A stretch of 45,591 nucleotides of DNA, taken from IMG/VR virus record IMGVR_UViG_3300034283_002243, positions 1 through 45,591 of that record. The stretch is one strand, 5' to 3'. A program made the position numbers and the translations under genes. Positions 9,786 through 19,898 of the stretch are shown piece after piece (positions within the stretch are counted from its first letter, which is position 1; each line of letters begins with the position of its first letter). This DNA comes from a virus. A model generated the notes under the pieces. That model was not told the origin of the DNA. It saw only the letters and a list, made by a program, of their open reading frames with translations, and searched no databases.

Positions 9786-12700
9786 AGATAAATTTATCGT
9801 AAACTACCAAATCATTTATAGAATGACTGGATGCTGTACTACCAGCAACACCTCTTGTACATCCACTAATTACATTTGTTGTGCTATCAACATATGTGTA
9901 ATCAATTGCTTCATTGTCAATGAATACTCTAAAATTATCATAACCATATCCACCATTTCTAACGTTAACTGCAGTAAAACTTCCAGATGAATTAATCACT
10001 GGTTCTAATACACATCCACTTCCACCTCCTCCAGTAACAACCAATTCGGTGTCTAAATCATTGTAGTTACTTCCTCCTTGAGCAACTGAAACTTTTACAA
10101 CTTTTCCTCCACTGACAAATATAGTAAATGACGCTCCACTACCAGTAGCAGAAACACTAGATACTGTTATTGTTGGTGGATTTTGTTCAAAAATAGAAGT
10201 TCCAATAACACTAAATGAAGTAGCTGAAGAATTCATCGCAGCAGATAACTTAGTACATTTTCTAACTTCATTACTTGTGAGTAACTGTTTTCTTTGTACA
10301 TAAGCATAATTTGTCAATTTAACTGTTGGAGTGACATAAGTATTGTAACCAGGATATTGGAAGGTAAATGTGGATTGAACTTTACCATTTTCATCAACAG
10401 AACCTACTACTTTTGGACCAACTCCGCTACCAATAGTTCTAATTATTGGAGGATTTACATATCTGTATCCAGAATTTGTTACATTAATTGAAGTAACAAT
10501 TCCATTTTGAATACTTGCAGTTGCACTAAATCCAGTAGCATCTAATTGAGATGGAGTTGTTGTTGGAGTATAAGTTTCTGTTTCAAGGATAGTTGGACAA
10601 ATTATATTAGTAACAGTTCTAGTTCCATATTCTCCAGCAATTTTAATAGTATCTCCAACAGAGACTTGATTATCATAACTATCAACTTTAATATCATCCA
10701 CAGTTCCTACAAAGTCTAATAGTACAATTTTTGATGTAGTTGATGCAGGAGCAACATTAAAAATAATTTGATTGTTGTCAACGTAATAATCATAGATTGG
10801 ACTTAATAGATTTCCATCTCTAATAACTAAAATTTGATTTTCATATTTTCTTGGTCTATCTATAATTTTATTTGGATAATATGGATTTCCATTATATGTC
10901 ATATTAAATGCCTTTGTTGTTCCATTAAATCCAGAAGTAATGCTGGTTAATTTTCTAAATGCACCAAATGTTTTAATATGGATGACATCAGTTGGAGCTG
11001 GAGGAGTTACAAAATCAATCAGAGTTTTATTTGGACCGTTTAGAGTATAATCTACTCCAGGGTCTAATATTTTATCATTTTTAGTTACTATAATTCCAGT
11101 TGGTTCTGGAATTTCTGGATTGTTTACAGTTGTGTCTGGATTTCCTTCTGGTGCCAATAATTCATTATATGTACTACTCCAAATAAGTCTAAACTTATCT
11201 CTAATATTATCAAATGGAGTATTTAATTCATCTAGAACTTTTGCTCCTTCAAATAAATACGCCCAAATATTACTTGGATATGAAGGCGGAGAATCTAAGT
11301 AACTATCAAATGTAATTGTATTAGAATTTACAAAGGTAAACCCATTTCCAACAGTTTGTAATACACCATTATATGAAACCACCAGACCTTCTCTTTGATA
11401 TGTTGAAATTGATGAACTTAGTGTATAGGTATTTCCACTTGTATTTGTCAATGTAATATATTGATTGTTATACATTCCAATCATAAAAATATCATCACCA
11501 GTACATGGAATATCAGTTAAAAATGTTATTATTGATGAATTTGTAACAGTATAGTCAAGTCCTGGTTGTTTTACAACTCCATTGATTGAAACTAAAATAT
11601 CTTGACTATCAGTATATGAATTGTATAATTCAAAATTTCTTAAAATTCTGAATGTGTCATTTACACAATCAATGGTATCAGATAAATTATCTACTATTGC
11701 TTGACCAATTGCAGTGTCATATAAAGATACTGTTGCTCCGTTTGTGATTTGATTGAATGTTATAGTAGTTCCTGAGATTGTATATGTTGATGGATGCTGA
11801 ACAACTCCATTTACAGCAACTAAGACAGATTCTGATGGAATTGTGCTATTTACTGTAAAATGTAATGGAGTATATGCTACTGAATTTCTAGTAATGTTAT
11901 ATGTGGAAGTTCCAGTAACCATGCTAATGTTATCTAACATATTTGCATGAATTAAGTAAACTTTTACTGTCTGAGTATTAATATTTACACTTTGACCTAA
12001 AGTAAGAACTTTAGTTGATGAGTTATAAGACCAAGATGAAGGAGACTGTAGTACCCCATCTACAAAAACTAAAAATGCATCTGATGTATACAATACAGTC
12101 GAATCATATGGCATAGAATTTACTTGACCAGTAAAATTCACAGTTCCTGCATAAGTTAGTGTTATTGTAGTTCCAGCAGAAGCTTGAGTAAAACCAATTT
12201 CAGTGACGGTTCTCTTATTATAATATGCAAATATATTGTCTGTACTATCAGGGCAATCAGTAAATGTAATTGATGCTGAAGTACTTCCTGCATTTGTTAC
12301 AACATAATCAGTAGTTGGAGTCTCATATGAACCATTTTTAAATACAAATAGTTTATTTGATGCTGAAATATTTGTAGTATCTGTTATTGTGTATAAGTTA
12401 CTATTGATAAATGTTATTGGGAACTGACATGTATTCCCATCAAATTGTTTGAATGAATCTAGTACAATATTTTGATGATTAGTTGGAGTTAACTGTCTAA
12501 CAAAATAAATTGGTTTAATTAATGTAGTTTCCTGTGGCTTATCAACAAAAGTAATTCTATGCTTAGATAGGGTATATGCAGTTGTATCTGGTCTCTGTAA
12601 TACTCCATCACGAATTACAAAAACATCACCAGCATTTTTAGTGTATTGAGGAACACCATCCTTAGAAAGAGCAAATGTATCTTTTACTCCATCAAATTGA

Positions 12701-15700
12701 TTTGTTATTGGTTGTAACCATCCACCGCCATATGCTCTAACAACGTTATCAGAATCTTTAATTTTATATGAACTATTGAATGAGAATACTGTGGCTTTTG
12801 TATTTGCTGGATATGCTTGGTTTGAAGAATTTTTTATAACAATATTTGAACCACTTGTATAATATTGATTTTCTGAAATATTAGTTCCATTTATAGAGAC
12901 TAATAGTGAATTGTCTGTAGCTGGATTTAATATATTAGGATTAGTTCCTCCCAAGCAAGTCATTTTAAATGATGTTAAGCTTCCATTAAATTGGGAACTC
13001 AAATCATCCAAAATTTCAACAAAACTTGATGAATATTCTGGAGTTGAATATCTAAATTTTGTATCTATACCATATACTTTTGTAGATGTAGCATATACTG
13101 TTCCATCTAGAACTTCTTTTTCAAGTTCATAGAAATTGTCTCTTGTTACTACATTATTAGATTCTACCTTTTGAGTTACATTTTTTCTTGTGCAAATGTT
13201 GTATAGAGATTTGATGGTATTATCTGGTAAACCACTTAGGTCAAATTGACCACATTCAATTTGCTCATTTACTTTAAAAATAAAAATGTCAGAGCGAGGT
13301 AATTCTTCACTGAAAGTTATTTGATTAGTATTTACATTATAAGTATAATCTGTAATTAATTCAGATTGATTTATACCATTATAGAATACTACCAATTTAC
13401 AATCATCATCTACCGAAGAACTCATTGTAAAAGTAGTATCAGAAGCATTTCCTGATAGTGTTATCGTTGATATTTGTGGATGATAGTATATAAAAACTTT
13501 TCCAGTTTTAACTGTATCATTAAATGTAATTGTGTTATTTGTAGTACTAATAGTATATGTTGATGGGTCCTGAACTACGCCAGACATTGATACTATGAAA
13601 TTTGAACTTGTAGCAGTTGATACTACGTCATAAATCAAATTATCTTTGAATAAATTGTATGTACTTTGTGTATTAACTAAGTTAAATGAATCTAGTAAAT
13701 CAAAATCAGTTTCAAAGAAGAAACCTATTAATTCATCACTTGAAACTAGAGGAAATTTTGGAATAAATGCAGTTGGGTTTTCTTCCGTTAGCTGATAACT
13801 ATAATTTGGTTGTTGTAAAATTCCATTCCAGAAAATTAATGATTTTTTGTATGAAGAGATGGCAGAATTTGGTAATTCTAATCCTACTGGTATTGATAGA
13901 ATAATTTCACCAATTATAAATCCTGGTCCAGAAATAATTTCTACAGTAGCAGAATCATCTAAATTGCTATCTGTTGCATTATTGAATACTTCTGTAACCA
14001 TTGCAATAGTTTCACTTGAAATTCCAAATACTAAATTATATGGAACAAATTTTTTCTCTTCACTATTTGAGTTATTAAATAATAACCTTTGTACGTTGCA
14101 TGGAGGAGTTTTTAATTTTAGATTAATTTCTCCATTTAAAGATATCTTGAATACTAGAGAACTTTGGAAGACTTCATTTAGATTATCAAATAATCTTCTA
14201 GTATTTTCAATATTATATTTTCCAAATAGTTTAAATCCTGCAGAGTGAGTATTTTTTACTACTGCATCAGTCCAAACTTTTTTATTTTCTGGGTACTTAA
14301 TTGTATATGAAAAATCTTGATAGTAATTACTATCAATTATACGTTGAGAATTTTCACCAATCATTCCAACAGAATCTAAAAATTTCCCTTGTAATTTTTT
14401 GGAAGAATCTGATTTTACATAAATTTTTGGATAATTTACATCATAAATTTTTCCATAATTGATATCATAAATTTCTAATTTAACTACATCTTGAATTTTT
14501 AATTTATCATTTAAAATTGGTAATAATTCAACAGTAGAATTATTATTGTCAAAATATAAAACTTTAGACTTATTTGTTATGGTTGCAGTACCTGACCCTC
14601 TTCCTGGAACTTTTGCAATAAATTTAGTTCCTACGGTAGCACCAGATGGAGCACCTAGAGATTGCCAATTTGTATTTCCTAAACTTGAAATTTCATATTC
14701 AAAATTTGGAACAATTTTATTTGCACTTACTGTTACAGTATTTGATAGAATAGAACCTACACTCAATCCACGTCGTCTTATTTTTGCTTTTAGTGTAGCA
14801 CCAGAACCACTACCACTTGTTATTTTTAATTCTGGTTCTCTTGTGAAATTATAACCACCACCAATAACATTCACCGAGATAATTTCTCCTGCAAATACAT
14901 ATATGTCAAATTTGCACTTTTCAGTGTCCTCTGTGCTATTATTTACTGTTACACTAACTTCACTAAAATATCCAGAACCTCCATGAATAACTTCTACTTC
15001 ATATATTTCAAAGTTGTTTTCAATTTTTGCAGTATATGTTGTGTTAACTTCATAGTGTACATTTTGATTTGTTGGGAAATAATTTCCTACAGAAGAATAC
15101 TCAACATTTTTAATATTACCAATGGATTTGGAATTTGTTTGTAAAATAGCACCAGAACCAGCAGAAGATTTAACTGATGCAATATATGGCAATAATCTAT
15201 ATCCAGAACCAGGATTTGTTATATCTACAGTTTTAATTGGACCAGTAGCAGTTTTTGATTTTGTGCTGTATACAATATTAGTAAAAATACAGTTAAGAAT
15301 ATTTGTATTATTCTCTTCGATATAAAAATAATTATCCTGCTCATTAATTTCTGTTACCAAATATTTTCCATAAACTTCTGGAGAAGAAGCGTAAATTTGG
15401 AAAATTTTAGTACCAACGTGAAGATAGAATGGTGTAATAATATTTGCTGCATTAATAGTAATATACTTTACTGACCCATTGGTTGTTACACTTATATCTT
15501 TATCAAATAATCTATCAGTACCAGATTTATCGAAACTAAAGAATGGGGAGCTTGTAGTTGTAATTGCTAATTTAAATTTTTTCTTGAAATTTAATGGAAC
15601 AGAATATAAAGTTTTTCCAGAAATTCCAGAAATATTGGATGTGAGTTGATTTACATTATCCAAATTAATTTCATACACATCATCATCTTGAGAATAGTCA

Positions 15701-18700
15701 ATATAAACATAATCACCAACTGATAAATCATGCTTTTCTTTTGTCTTTATTTTTACAACATTATTAATAATTGATGTTGTAATATTAAAGCTATAATCAA
15801 CTTCTTTGCCTTCTACTTGACCAACAAACGCAGTAAGGCCATTTCCAAATGTATTTGTATTATCTACAACTAATTGGTCTCCAGTTTTATAATAATTTCC
15901 ACCATATTCTACATAAATTGAATCTACAATTCCAGATGAAATAGAAGTATTTACTAGTGTAGTAGTTTCATTTAAATTATATTGTCTTGGGAAATTAACA
16001 TTTTGTGGTCTATTTAATCTTATATAATTTTTAGGAATATTGTCATTAGTTCTTCCACCACAAGTATTGAATACATCTGGAGTTGAATAATAGTTAGTGC
16101 CTACAAAATATGGGAAATTTGCACTAGCAAAATACGCATAAGTTCCTTCTGGAAATTCTGGTGTTACGCAAAATCTTCCATTAAATTCATCTAGTTTTGA
16201 AGTGGAACTTCTGGTAAAATCTTCAATAAATGTTCCTAATGCATAAGTTGTAGTAGATGGTCCACCACTTCTAGCTTTAGTCCAATTAGTAGAAGGACAC
16301 AAATCTATGATGCTACTACTTGAATTCAATGGGTCACTAAATCCATATCTACCATAAATTGGATTTCCATCATAAGCCCAACCAATAATTGGAGAGTGAG
16401 CAGTGGAAGTTATTCCATAGAAAGTTTCAAAATTTGATGTTACTGTTGTTTGTAGATATGCAGTAGAATTACTTGAATCACTGATATTTTGCTTTGTTAC
16501 AATTTGTTCATTAAGTGTGCCACTTAATGCTCTATCAGAATCTGACGCAGAATACACATATCCACCATAATTATCAATAATATTTTGAATGCTAGGATTT
16601 GTGAAAGTTGAAACAATGTTAAAAGTCCAAGTTTTGATATTAGTTGTTAAAACAGCTAATCTTCCTTTAGCAGTAATTTGTACAATTGGATTTATTGTAT
16701 AATTTTGTCCACCATTTAATACGTTTAAACTAACTATTTTTCCAGTTGAAGAATTTATTATGGCTTTTGCTGTGGCATTTTGACCAACACCTTTAATGAT
16801 AACATCTGGAGTGACAAAGTAATTAGTACCCTCATTTACTAATGTAATTGATTGTACAACTCCATTATTAACAATAGCTTCACCAGAAGCACCAGTACCA
16901 TTTAATGATTGAACTACTGGATTTGATGAGTAACTAGTTGAAGTGAATGTTGAATTGGTAGAAACATTAATTACATTTGTATATAATGTTGATACTATAC
17001 TTCCGATAAATTCTACAATTGATTCTTGATAATTTGAATCTGTAGAATCATCATTAATTAATGGAATATCATAGGTTTCAGATTTACCTCCACCTGATAT
17101 TCTGATAATAGGAGCTTTTGTATATCCATCTCCAGAATCTTTAATTATAATTGAATCAATTATTCCATTTTTATAACTTAAATCTAAAATTGCTTCTCTA
17201 TAAGTATTTGAATTAGTTCCGTTAGTTGCTGCAATTACAGTAATAGTTGGCTTTTCTGTAAATCCAGATATATTTGAAATCTCAGATTCTGGTAGATTAT
17301 TTAAATTAATTCCATTAATTTTTGCAGAAATTAAGAAATTAGTTACTGTTGATGTATTCTCTAAAATTATATCAGTGGATTGATTTCCATTCTTTAAAAT
17401 TTTAAATTTTGGATAATTTTGTGTAATGAATGAAGTTTCATTAGTAGGTACAACATATTCACCACCATCTTGAATTGTTATTTGCTGTAGTGGTCCATAG
17501 TTTATAGTATTTCCTTTTGGAGATTGAATTTCAATACCATCAACTGTAATTCCAATTGCTTTTGATGCACTGATTGCAGAATCTGATTTTGGAAAATAAG
17601 GAATAATTCCAGTTGGACGCTTTACTCTCTTAACAAATTTTTGTATGTCGTAATTTCTAGTTTGATTTAATGCAGTATTAGAAATTCCATATTTTGGAAT
17701 TCCAGATGATGACACATATAGATTTTTTTCATATTCATATAAACCTGTAATTCCAATATAAGAGTTTGATGGTGCTCCAGCAGGCTGAGCAGCAGTTTTT
17801 ATTAGATGTGTATCATTAACATTCCATGATGAATGCAGTGGACTTGAATAGTCTGCATTAATTTTATCAGTAATTGAATAAATTAATTTATTGTGTAACG
17901 CACCAGAATTTTCTATGATAACTGGAGATGTAAGTCCAAGAACTCTTATTTCATATGTTTTATTTTCTGAGGTATCAGTTCTTACTGCATGGAAATACTT
18001 ATGTATTGCACTTCCAATGTAACTCCATTTGGCAGAACCATCAATCTTTGTTCCACTTACATGAACAGGTGCAGTTGATGATGTAGTGCCAGCTTTTACG
18101 CACTTATACAAGTTAAATCCATAATATCTTATTTGACCAATGGTTACACTGGTGCTTGCAGACCATTGCTTATCTACTGATAGTTTATATCTTCCATATG
18201 CAACAATTTCGGTTCCAACTACTAATGTAGTTGAACTATCTCTATTACATTTAAAAAATTGATTTGCACTTCTTGAGGCATATTTAATTTTTTGCCCATT
18301 ACAATATAAAATTCCATTTGAGATTGGGAATCCAGAAGCATCTTCTACTGTGATAGTAAAATTAGAAGTTGATGTTATCTGAGCTGTTAGTACAGTAGAA
18401 GCTGGAGAAATTAGTTGAGTATTATTGTACTTTCTATTTGTGTTTAATGAAATTTCATATATTTCTCTGGAATCATCTACTTTAATTATATTGTTTCCAG
18501 ATAATGTAACTTGTGAAATATTATAATCAGTATCTGCTTCCTGAACTATTTCGACAATTTCTGGAAAAACATTTTTGTCATCTAATTTATATAATGAATC
18601 TCCAATACATTCAACCTTTACTACGCTTTCATTTAGATAGTTAGCAGAAGATGCTTTAAATAAATTTTCTCTTGGTAATTCTACAATTGGGTCAATTGGA

Positions 18701-19896
18701 ATTATATTTACAGATGGTTGACCCTTGATATTTGGATTTGAATCTTCAGTAGTGTAATTTAAATCTATAGTTGCAGTTGGAGTTTCAAATCCAATACCAT
18801 AGATTTTTGCAGTTTTTGTGAAAGAACCTGTAATATTGTTTAAAATAAGTTCTTCTGTCTCTTGAATCCAATCATAAACTTCACCAGTTCCAATTATATT
18901 GCCATTATATTCACAAGTTACTAGTTGGGATTGATAGAATGTTCTTTCTCTTACTTCTGCTCTAATAGAACCAACATAGTTCTCACCAATATTTTCTACG
19001 GTAACGCCAGTTATTGTTCCAGTATTAGCATTTATTTGAGAAGATGAAATTGTTATTTCTGCTCTTTCTGGACGAATATTATTTGCGTTTTTCTGACCAG
19101 TTCCAGAACCATAAACAATAACAAGTGGAGGATTCTCTGGGTCATACCCTTGACCACCACTTACAATTTGAACATTTCCAATTTTTCCTGAATAATTTAA
19201 TATTTTTAATTCAGCACCATTTCCTCTTGGTTTAATTTTTAATTTGACTTGTTTTTTATTGTATAAAATTCTGAAAAGAAACTTATGAGATACTTCAGTT
19301 CCTTTGGAAAGATAAAAACTCTTAATATTTGTAATTAATGTTGATAGATTAATCTCATCATTTAATACTTCTGGAATATCAGGAAGAATTTCATATTTTA
19401 CTCTTCTTAAAAATTCATTTACAAAATTAAATGCAACATTAGTTACTGGAGATAATTCTGAATGAATATCTGCAGATGAAGAAGTAAATTCTACTTCTTT
19501 GTAATCATTGAATATAAATGCAGAATATCCTCTTACACAATTTTGAAATTGTGTATCAGTTTTGGTTTTGTAGTAAATGATTTCATTATCAATTAAAATA
19601 TATCCATCAGTTTCTGGAAACCCGAAAGTGCTAGTTACAGTAATTGTTGTGTCATTAATAGTCAATTCTTCTCTTAATTGAGTTTTTTCTACTAATGAAG
19701 ATTTAGTAAAGTGAGTTACACTGTAATAGTCAATTAAATTCTTTGTTAAATCAAGTGGATTATATTTCTGTTCTAGTGAACGATAATATAATTCAATAAA
19801 TTTTAAGAATTTAGGATTATCGTCTTGAACAAATTGAGGAAATTGCTCAAAGACTAGATTTGATACATTTGAAATTTTTTCTTGTAATGTATACAT
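9784..19896 (-). CDS. Giant baseplate wedge-position protein, gp7-like (3370 aa) with repeat modules
   Basis: Placed between gp6 and the gp8-like gene, the slot of T4 gp7 (1032 aa), but three times as long. The N-terminus FEQFPQFVQDDNPKFLKFIE, then LYYRSLEQKYNPL, is a common start of T4-like cyanophage wedge proteins. A GYILIDNEIIYYKTKTDTQF module follows at about residues 100-125. Many GSGY..PP.V.I.GSG.GA strands occur at about 240-380, 790-1130, 1560-1690 and 3160-3340. A YHYH-like domain (IGWAYDGNPIYGRYGF and LDEFNGRFCVTPEFPEGTYA) lies at about 1170-1280, and about a dozen NGVxQxPxxYTI repeats at about 2020-3060. I chose the ATG two bases after the gp6 stop; a GTG five codons upstream would overlap gp6. 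Neither start has a clear ribosome site. Confidence 0.75.
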   Translation of the reverse strand: MYTLQEKISNVSNLVFEQFPQFVQDDNPKFLKFIELYYRSLEQKYNPLDLTKNLIDYYSVTHFTKSSLVEKTQLREELTINDTTITVTSTFGFPETDGYILIDNEIIYYKTKTDTQFQNCVRGYSAFIFNDYKEVEFTSSSADIHSELSPVTNVAFNFVNEFLRRVKYEILPDIPEVLNDEINLSTLITNIKSFYLSKGTEVSHKFLFRILYNKKQVKLKIKPRGNGAELKILNYSGKIGNVQIVSGGQGYDPENPPLVIVYGSGTGQKNANNIRPERAEITISSSQINANTGTITGVTVENIGENYVGSIRAEVRERTFYQSQLVTCEYNGNIIGTGEVYDWIQETEELILNNITGSFTKTAKIYGIGFETPTATIDLNYTTEDSNPNIKGQPSVNIIPIDPIVELPRENLFKASSANYLNESVVKVECIGDSLYKLDDKNVFPEIVEIVQEADTDYNISQVTLSGNNIIKVDDSREIYEISLNTNRKYNNTQLISPASTVLTAQITSTSNFTITVEDASGFPISNGILYCNGQKIKYASRSANQFFKCNRDSSTTLVVGTEIVAYGRYKLSVDKQWSASTSVTIGQIRYYGFNLYKCVKAGTTSSTAPVHVSGTKIDGSAKWSYIGSAIHKYFHAVRTDTSENKTYEIRVLGLTSPVIIENSGALHNKLIYSITDKINADYSSPLHSSWNVNDTHLIKTAAQPAGAPSNSYIGITGLYEYEKNLYVSSSGIPKYGISNTALNQTRNYDIQKFVKRVKRPTGIIPYFPKSDSAISASKAIGITVDGIEIQSPKGNTINYGPLQQITIQDGGEYVVPTNETSFITQNYPKFKILKNGNQSTDIILENTSTVTNFLISAKINGINLNNLPESEISNISGFTEKPTITVIAATNGTNSNTYREAILDLSYKNGIIDSIIIKDSGDGYTKAPIIRISGGGKSETYDIPLINDDSTDSNYQESIVEFIGSIVSTLYTNVINVSTNSTFTSTSYSSNPVVQSLNGTGASGEAIVNNGVVQSITLVNEGTNYFVTPDVIIKGVGQNATAKAIINSSTGKIVSLNVLNGGQNYTINPIVQITAKGRLAVLTTNIKTWTFNIVSTFTNPSIQNIIDNYGGYVYSASDSDRALSGTLNEQIVTKQNISDSSNSTAYLQTTVTSNFETFYGITSTAHSPIIGWAYDGNPIYGRYGFSDPLNSSSSIIDLCPSTNWTKARSGGPSTTTYALGTFIEDFTRSSTSKLDEFNGRFCVTPEFPEGTYAYFASANFPYFVGTNYYSTPDVFNTCGGRTNDNIPKNYIRLNRPQNVNFPRQYNLNETTTLVNTSISSGIVDSIYVEYGGNYYKTGDQLVVDNTNTFGNGLTAFVGQVEGKEVDYSFNITTSIINNVVKIKTKEKHDLSVGDYVYIDYSQDDDVYEINLDNVNQLTSNISGISGKTLYSVPLNFKKKFKLAITTTSSPFFSFDKSGTDRLFDKDISVTTNGSVKYITINAANIITPFYLHVGTKIFQIYASSPEVYGKYLVTEINEQDNYFYIEENNTNILNCIFTNIVYSTKSKTATGPIKTVDITNPGSGYRLLPYIASVKSSAGSGAILQTNSKSIGNIKNVEYSSVGNYFPTNQNVHYEVNTTYTAKIENNFEIYEVEVIHGGSGYFSEVSVTVNNSTEDTEKCKFDIYVFAGEIISVNVIGGGYNFTREPELKITSGSGSGATLKAKIRRRGLSVGSILSNTVTVSANKIVPNFEYEISSLGNTNWQSLGAPSGATVGTKFIAKVPGRGSGTATITNKSKVLYFDNNNSTVELLPILNDKLKIQDVVKLEIYDINYGKIYDVNYPKIYVKSDSSKKLQGKFLDSVGMIGENSQRIIDSNYYQDFSYTIKYPENKKVWTDAVVKNTHSAGFKLFGKYNIENTRRLFDNLNEVFQSSLVFKISLNGEINLKLKTPPCNVQRLLFNNSNSEEKKFVPYNLVFGISSETIAMVTEVFNNATDSNLDDSATVEIISGPGFIIGEIILSIPVGLELPNSAISSYKKSLIFWNGILQQPNYSYQLTEENPTAFIPKFPLVSSDELIGFFFETDFDLLDSFNLVNTQSTYNLFKDNLIYDVVSTATSSNFIVSMSGVVQDPSTYTISTTNNTITFNDTVKTGKVFIYYHPQISTITLSGNASDTTFTMSSSVDDDCKLVVFYNGINQSELITDYTYNVNTNQITFSEELPRSDIFIFKVNEQIECGQFDLSGLPDNTIKSLYNICTRKNVTQKVESNNVVTRDNFYELEKEVLDGTVYATSTKVYGIDTKFRYSTPEYSSSFVEILDDLSSQFNGSLTSFKMTCLGGTNPNILNPATDNSLLVSINGTNISENQYYTSGSNIVIKNSSNQAYPANTKATVFSFNSSYKIKDSDNVVRAYGGGWLQPITNQFDGVKDTFALSKDGVPQYTKNAGDVFVIRDGVLQRPDTTAYTLSKHRITFVDKPQETTLIKPIYFVRQLTPTNHQNIVLDSFKQFDGNTCQFPITFINSNLYTITDTTNISASNKLFVFKNGSYETPTTDYVVTNAGSTSASITFTDCPDSTDNIFAYYNKRTVTEIGFTQASAGTTITLTYAGTVNFTGQVNSMPYDSTVLYTSDAFLVFVDGVLQSPSSWSYNSSTKVLTLGQSVNINTQTVKVYLIHANMLDNISMVTGTSTYNITRNSVAYTPLHFTVNSTIPSESVLVAVNGVVQHPSTYTISGTTITFNQITNGATVSLYDTAIGQAIVDNLSDTIDCVNDTFRILRNFELYNSYTDSQDILVSINGVVKQPGLDYTVTNSSIITFLTDIPCTGDDIFMIGMYNNQYITLTNTSGNTYTLSSSISTYQREGLVVSYNGVLQTVGNGFTFVNSNTITFDSYLDSPPSYPSNIWAYLFEGAKVLDELNTPFDNIRDKFRLIWSSTYNELLAPEGNPDTTVNNPEIPEPTGIIVTKNDKILDPGVDYTLNGPNKTLIDFVTPPAPTDVIHIKTFGAFRKLTSITSGFNGTTKAFNMTYNGNPYYPNKIIDRPRKYENQILVIRDGNLLSPIYDYYVDNNQIIFNVAPASTTSKIVLLDFVGTVDDIKVDSYDNQVSVGDTIKIAGEYGTRTVTNIICPTILETETYTPTTTPSQLDATGFSATASIQNGIVTSINVTNSGYRYVNPPIIRTIGSGVGPKVVGSVDENGKVQSTFTFQYPGYNTYVTPTVKLTNYAYVQRKQLLTSNEVRKCTKLSAAMNSSATSFSVIGTSIFEQNPPTITVSSVSATGSGASFTIFVSGGKVVKVSVAQGGSNYNDLDTELVVTGGGGSGCVLEPVINSSGSFTAVNVRNGGYGYDNFRVFIDNEAIDYTYVDSTTNVISGCTRGVAGSTASSHSINDLVVYDKFI

Positions 19897-19898
19897 TT

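Noticed and set aside
10700-13850. Possible CRISPR-like or DNA tandem repeat in the giant gene
   Set aside because: The repetition is at protein level with degenerate DNA and variable unit length.
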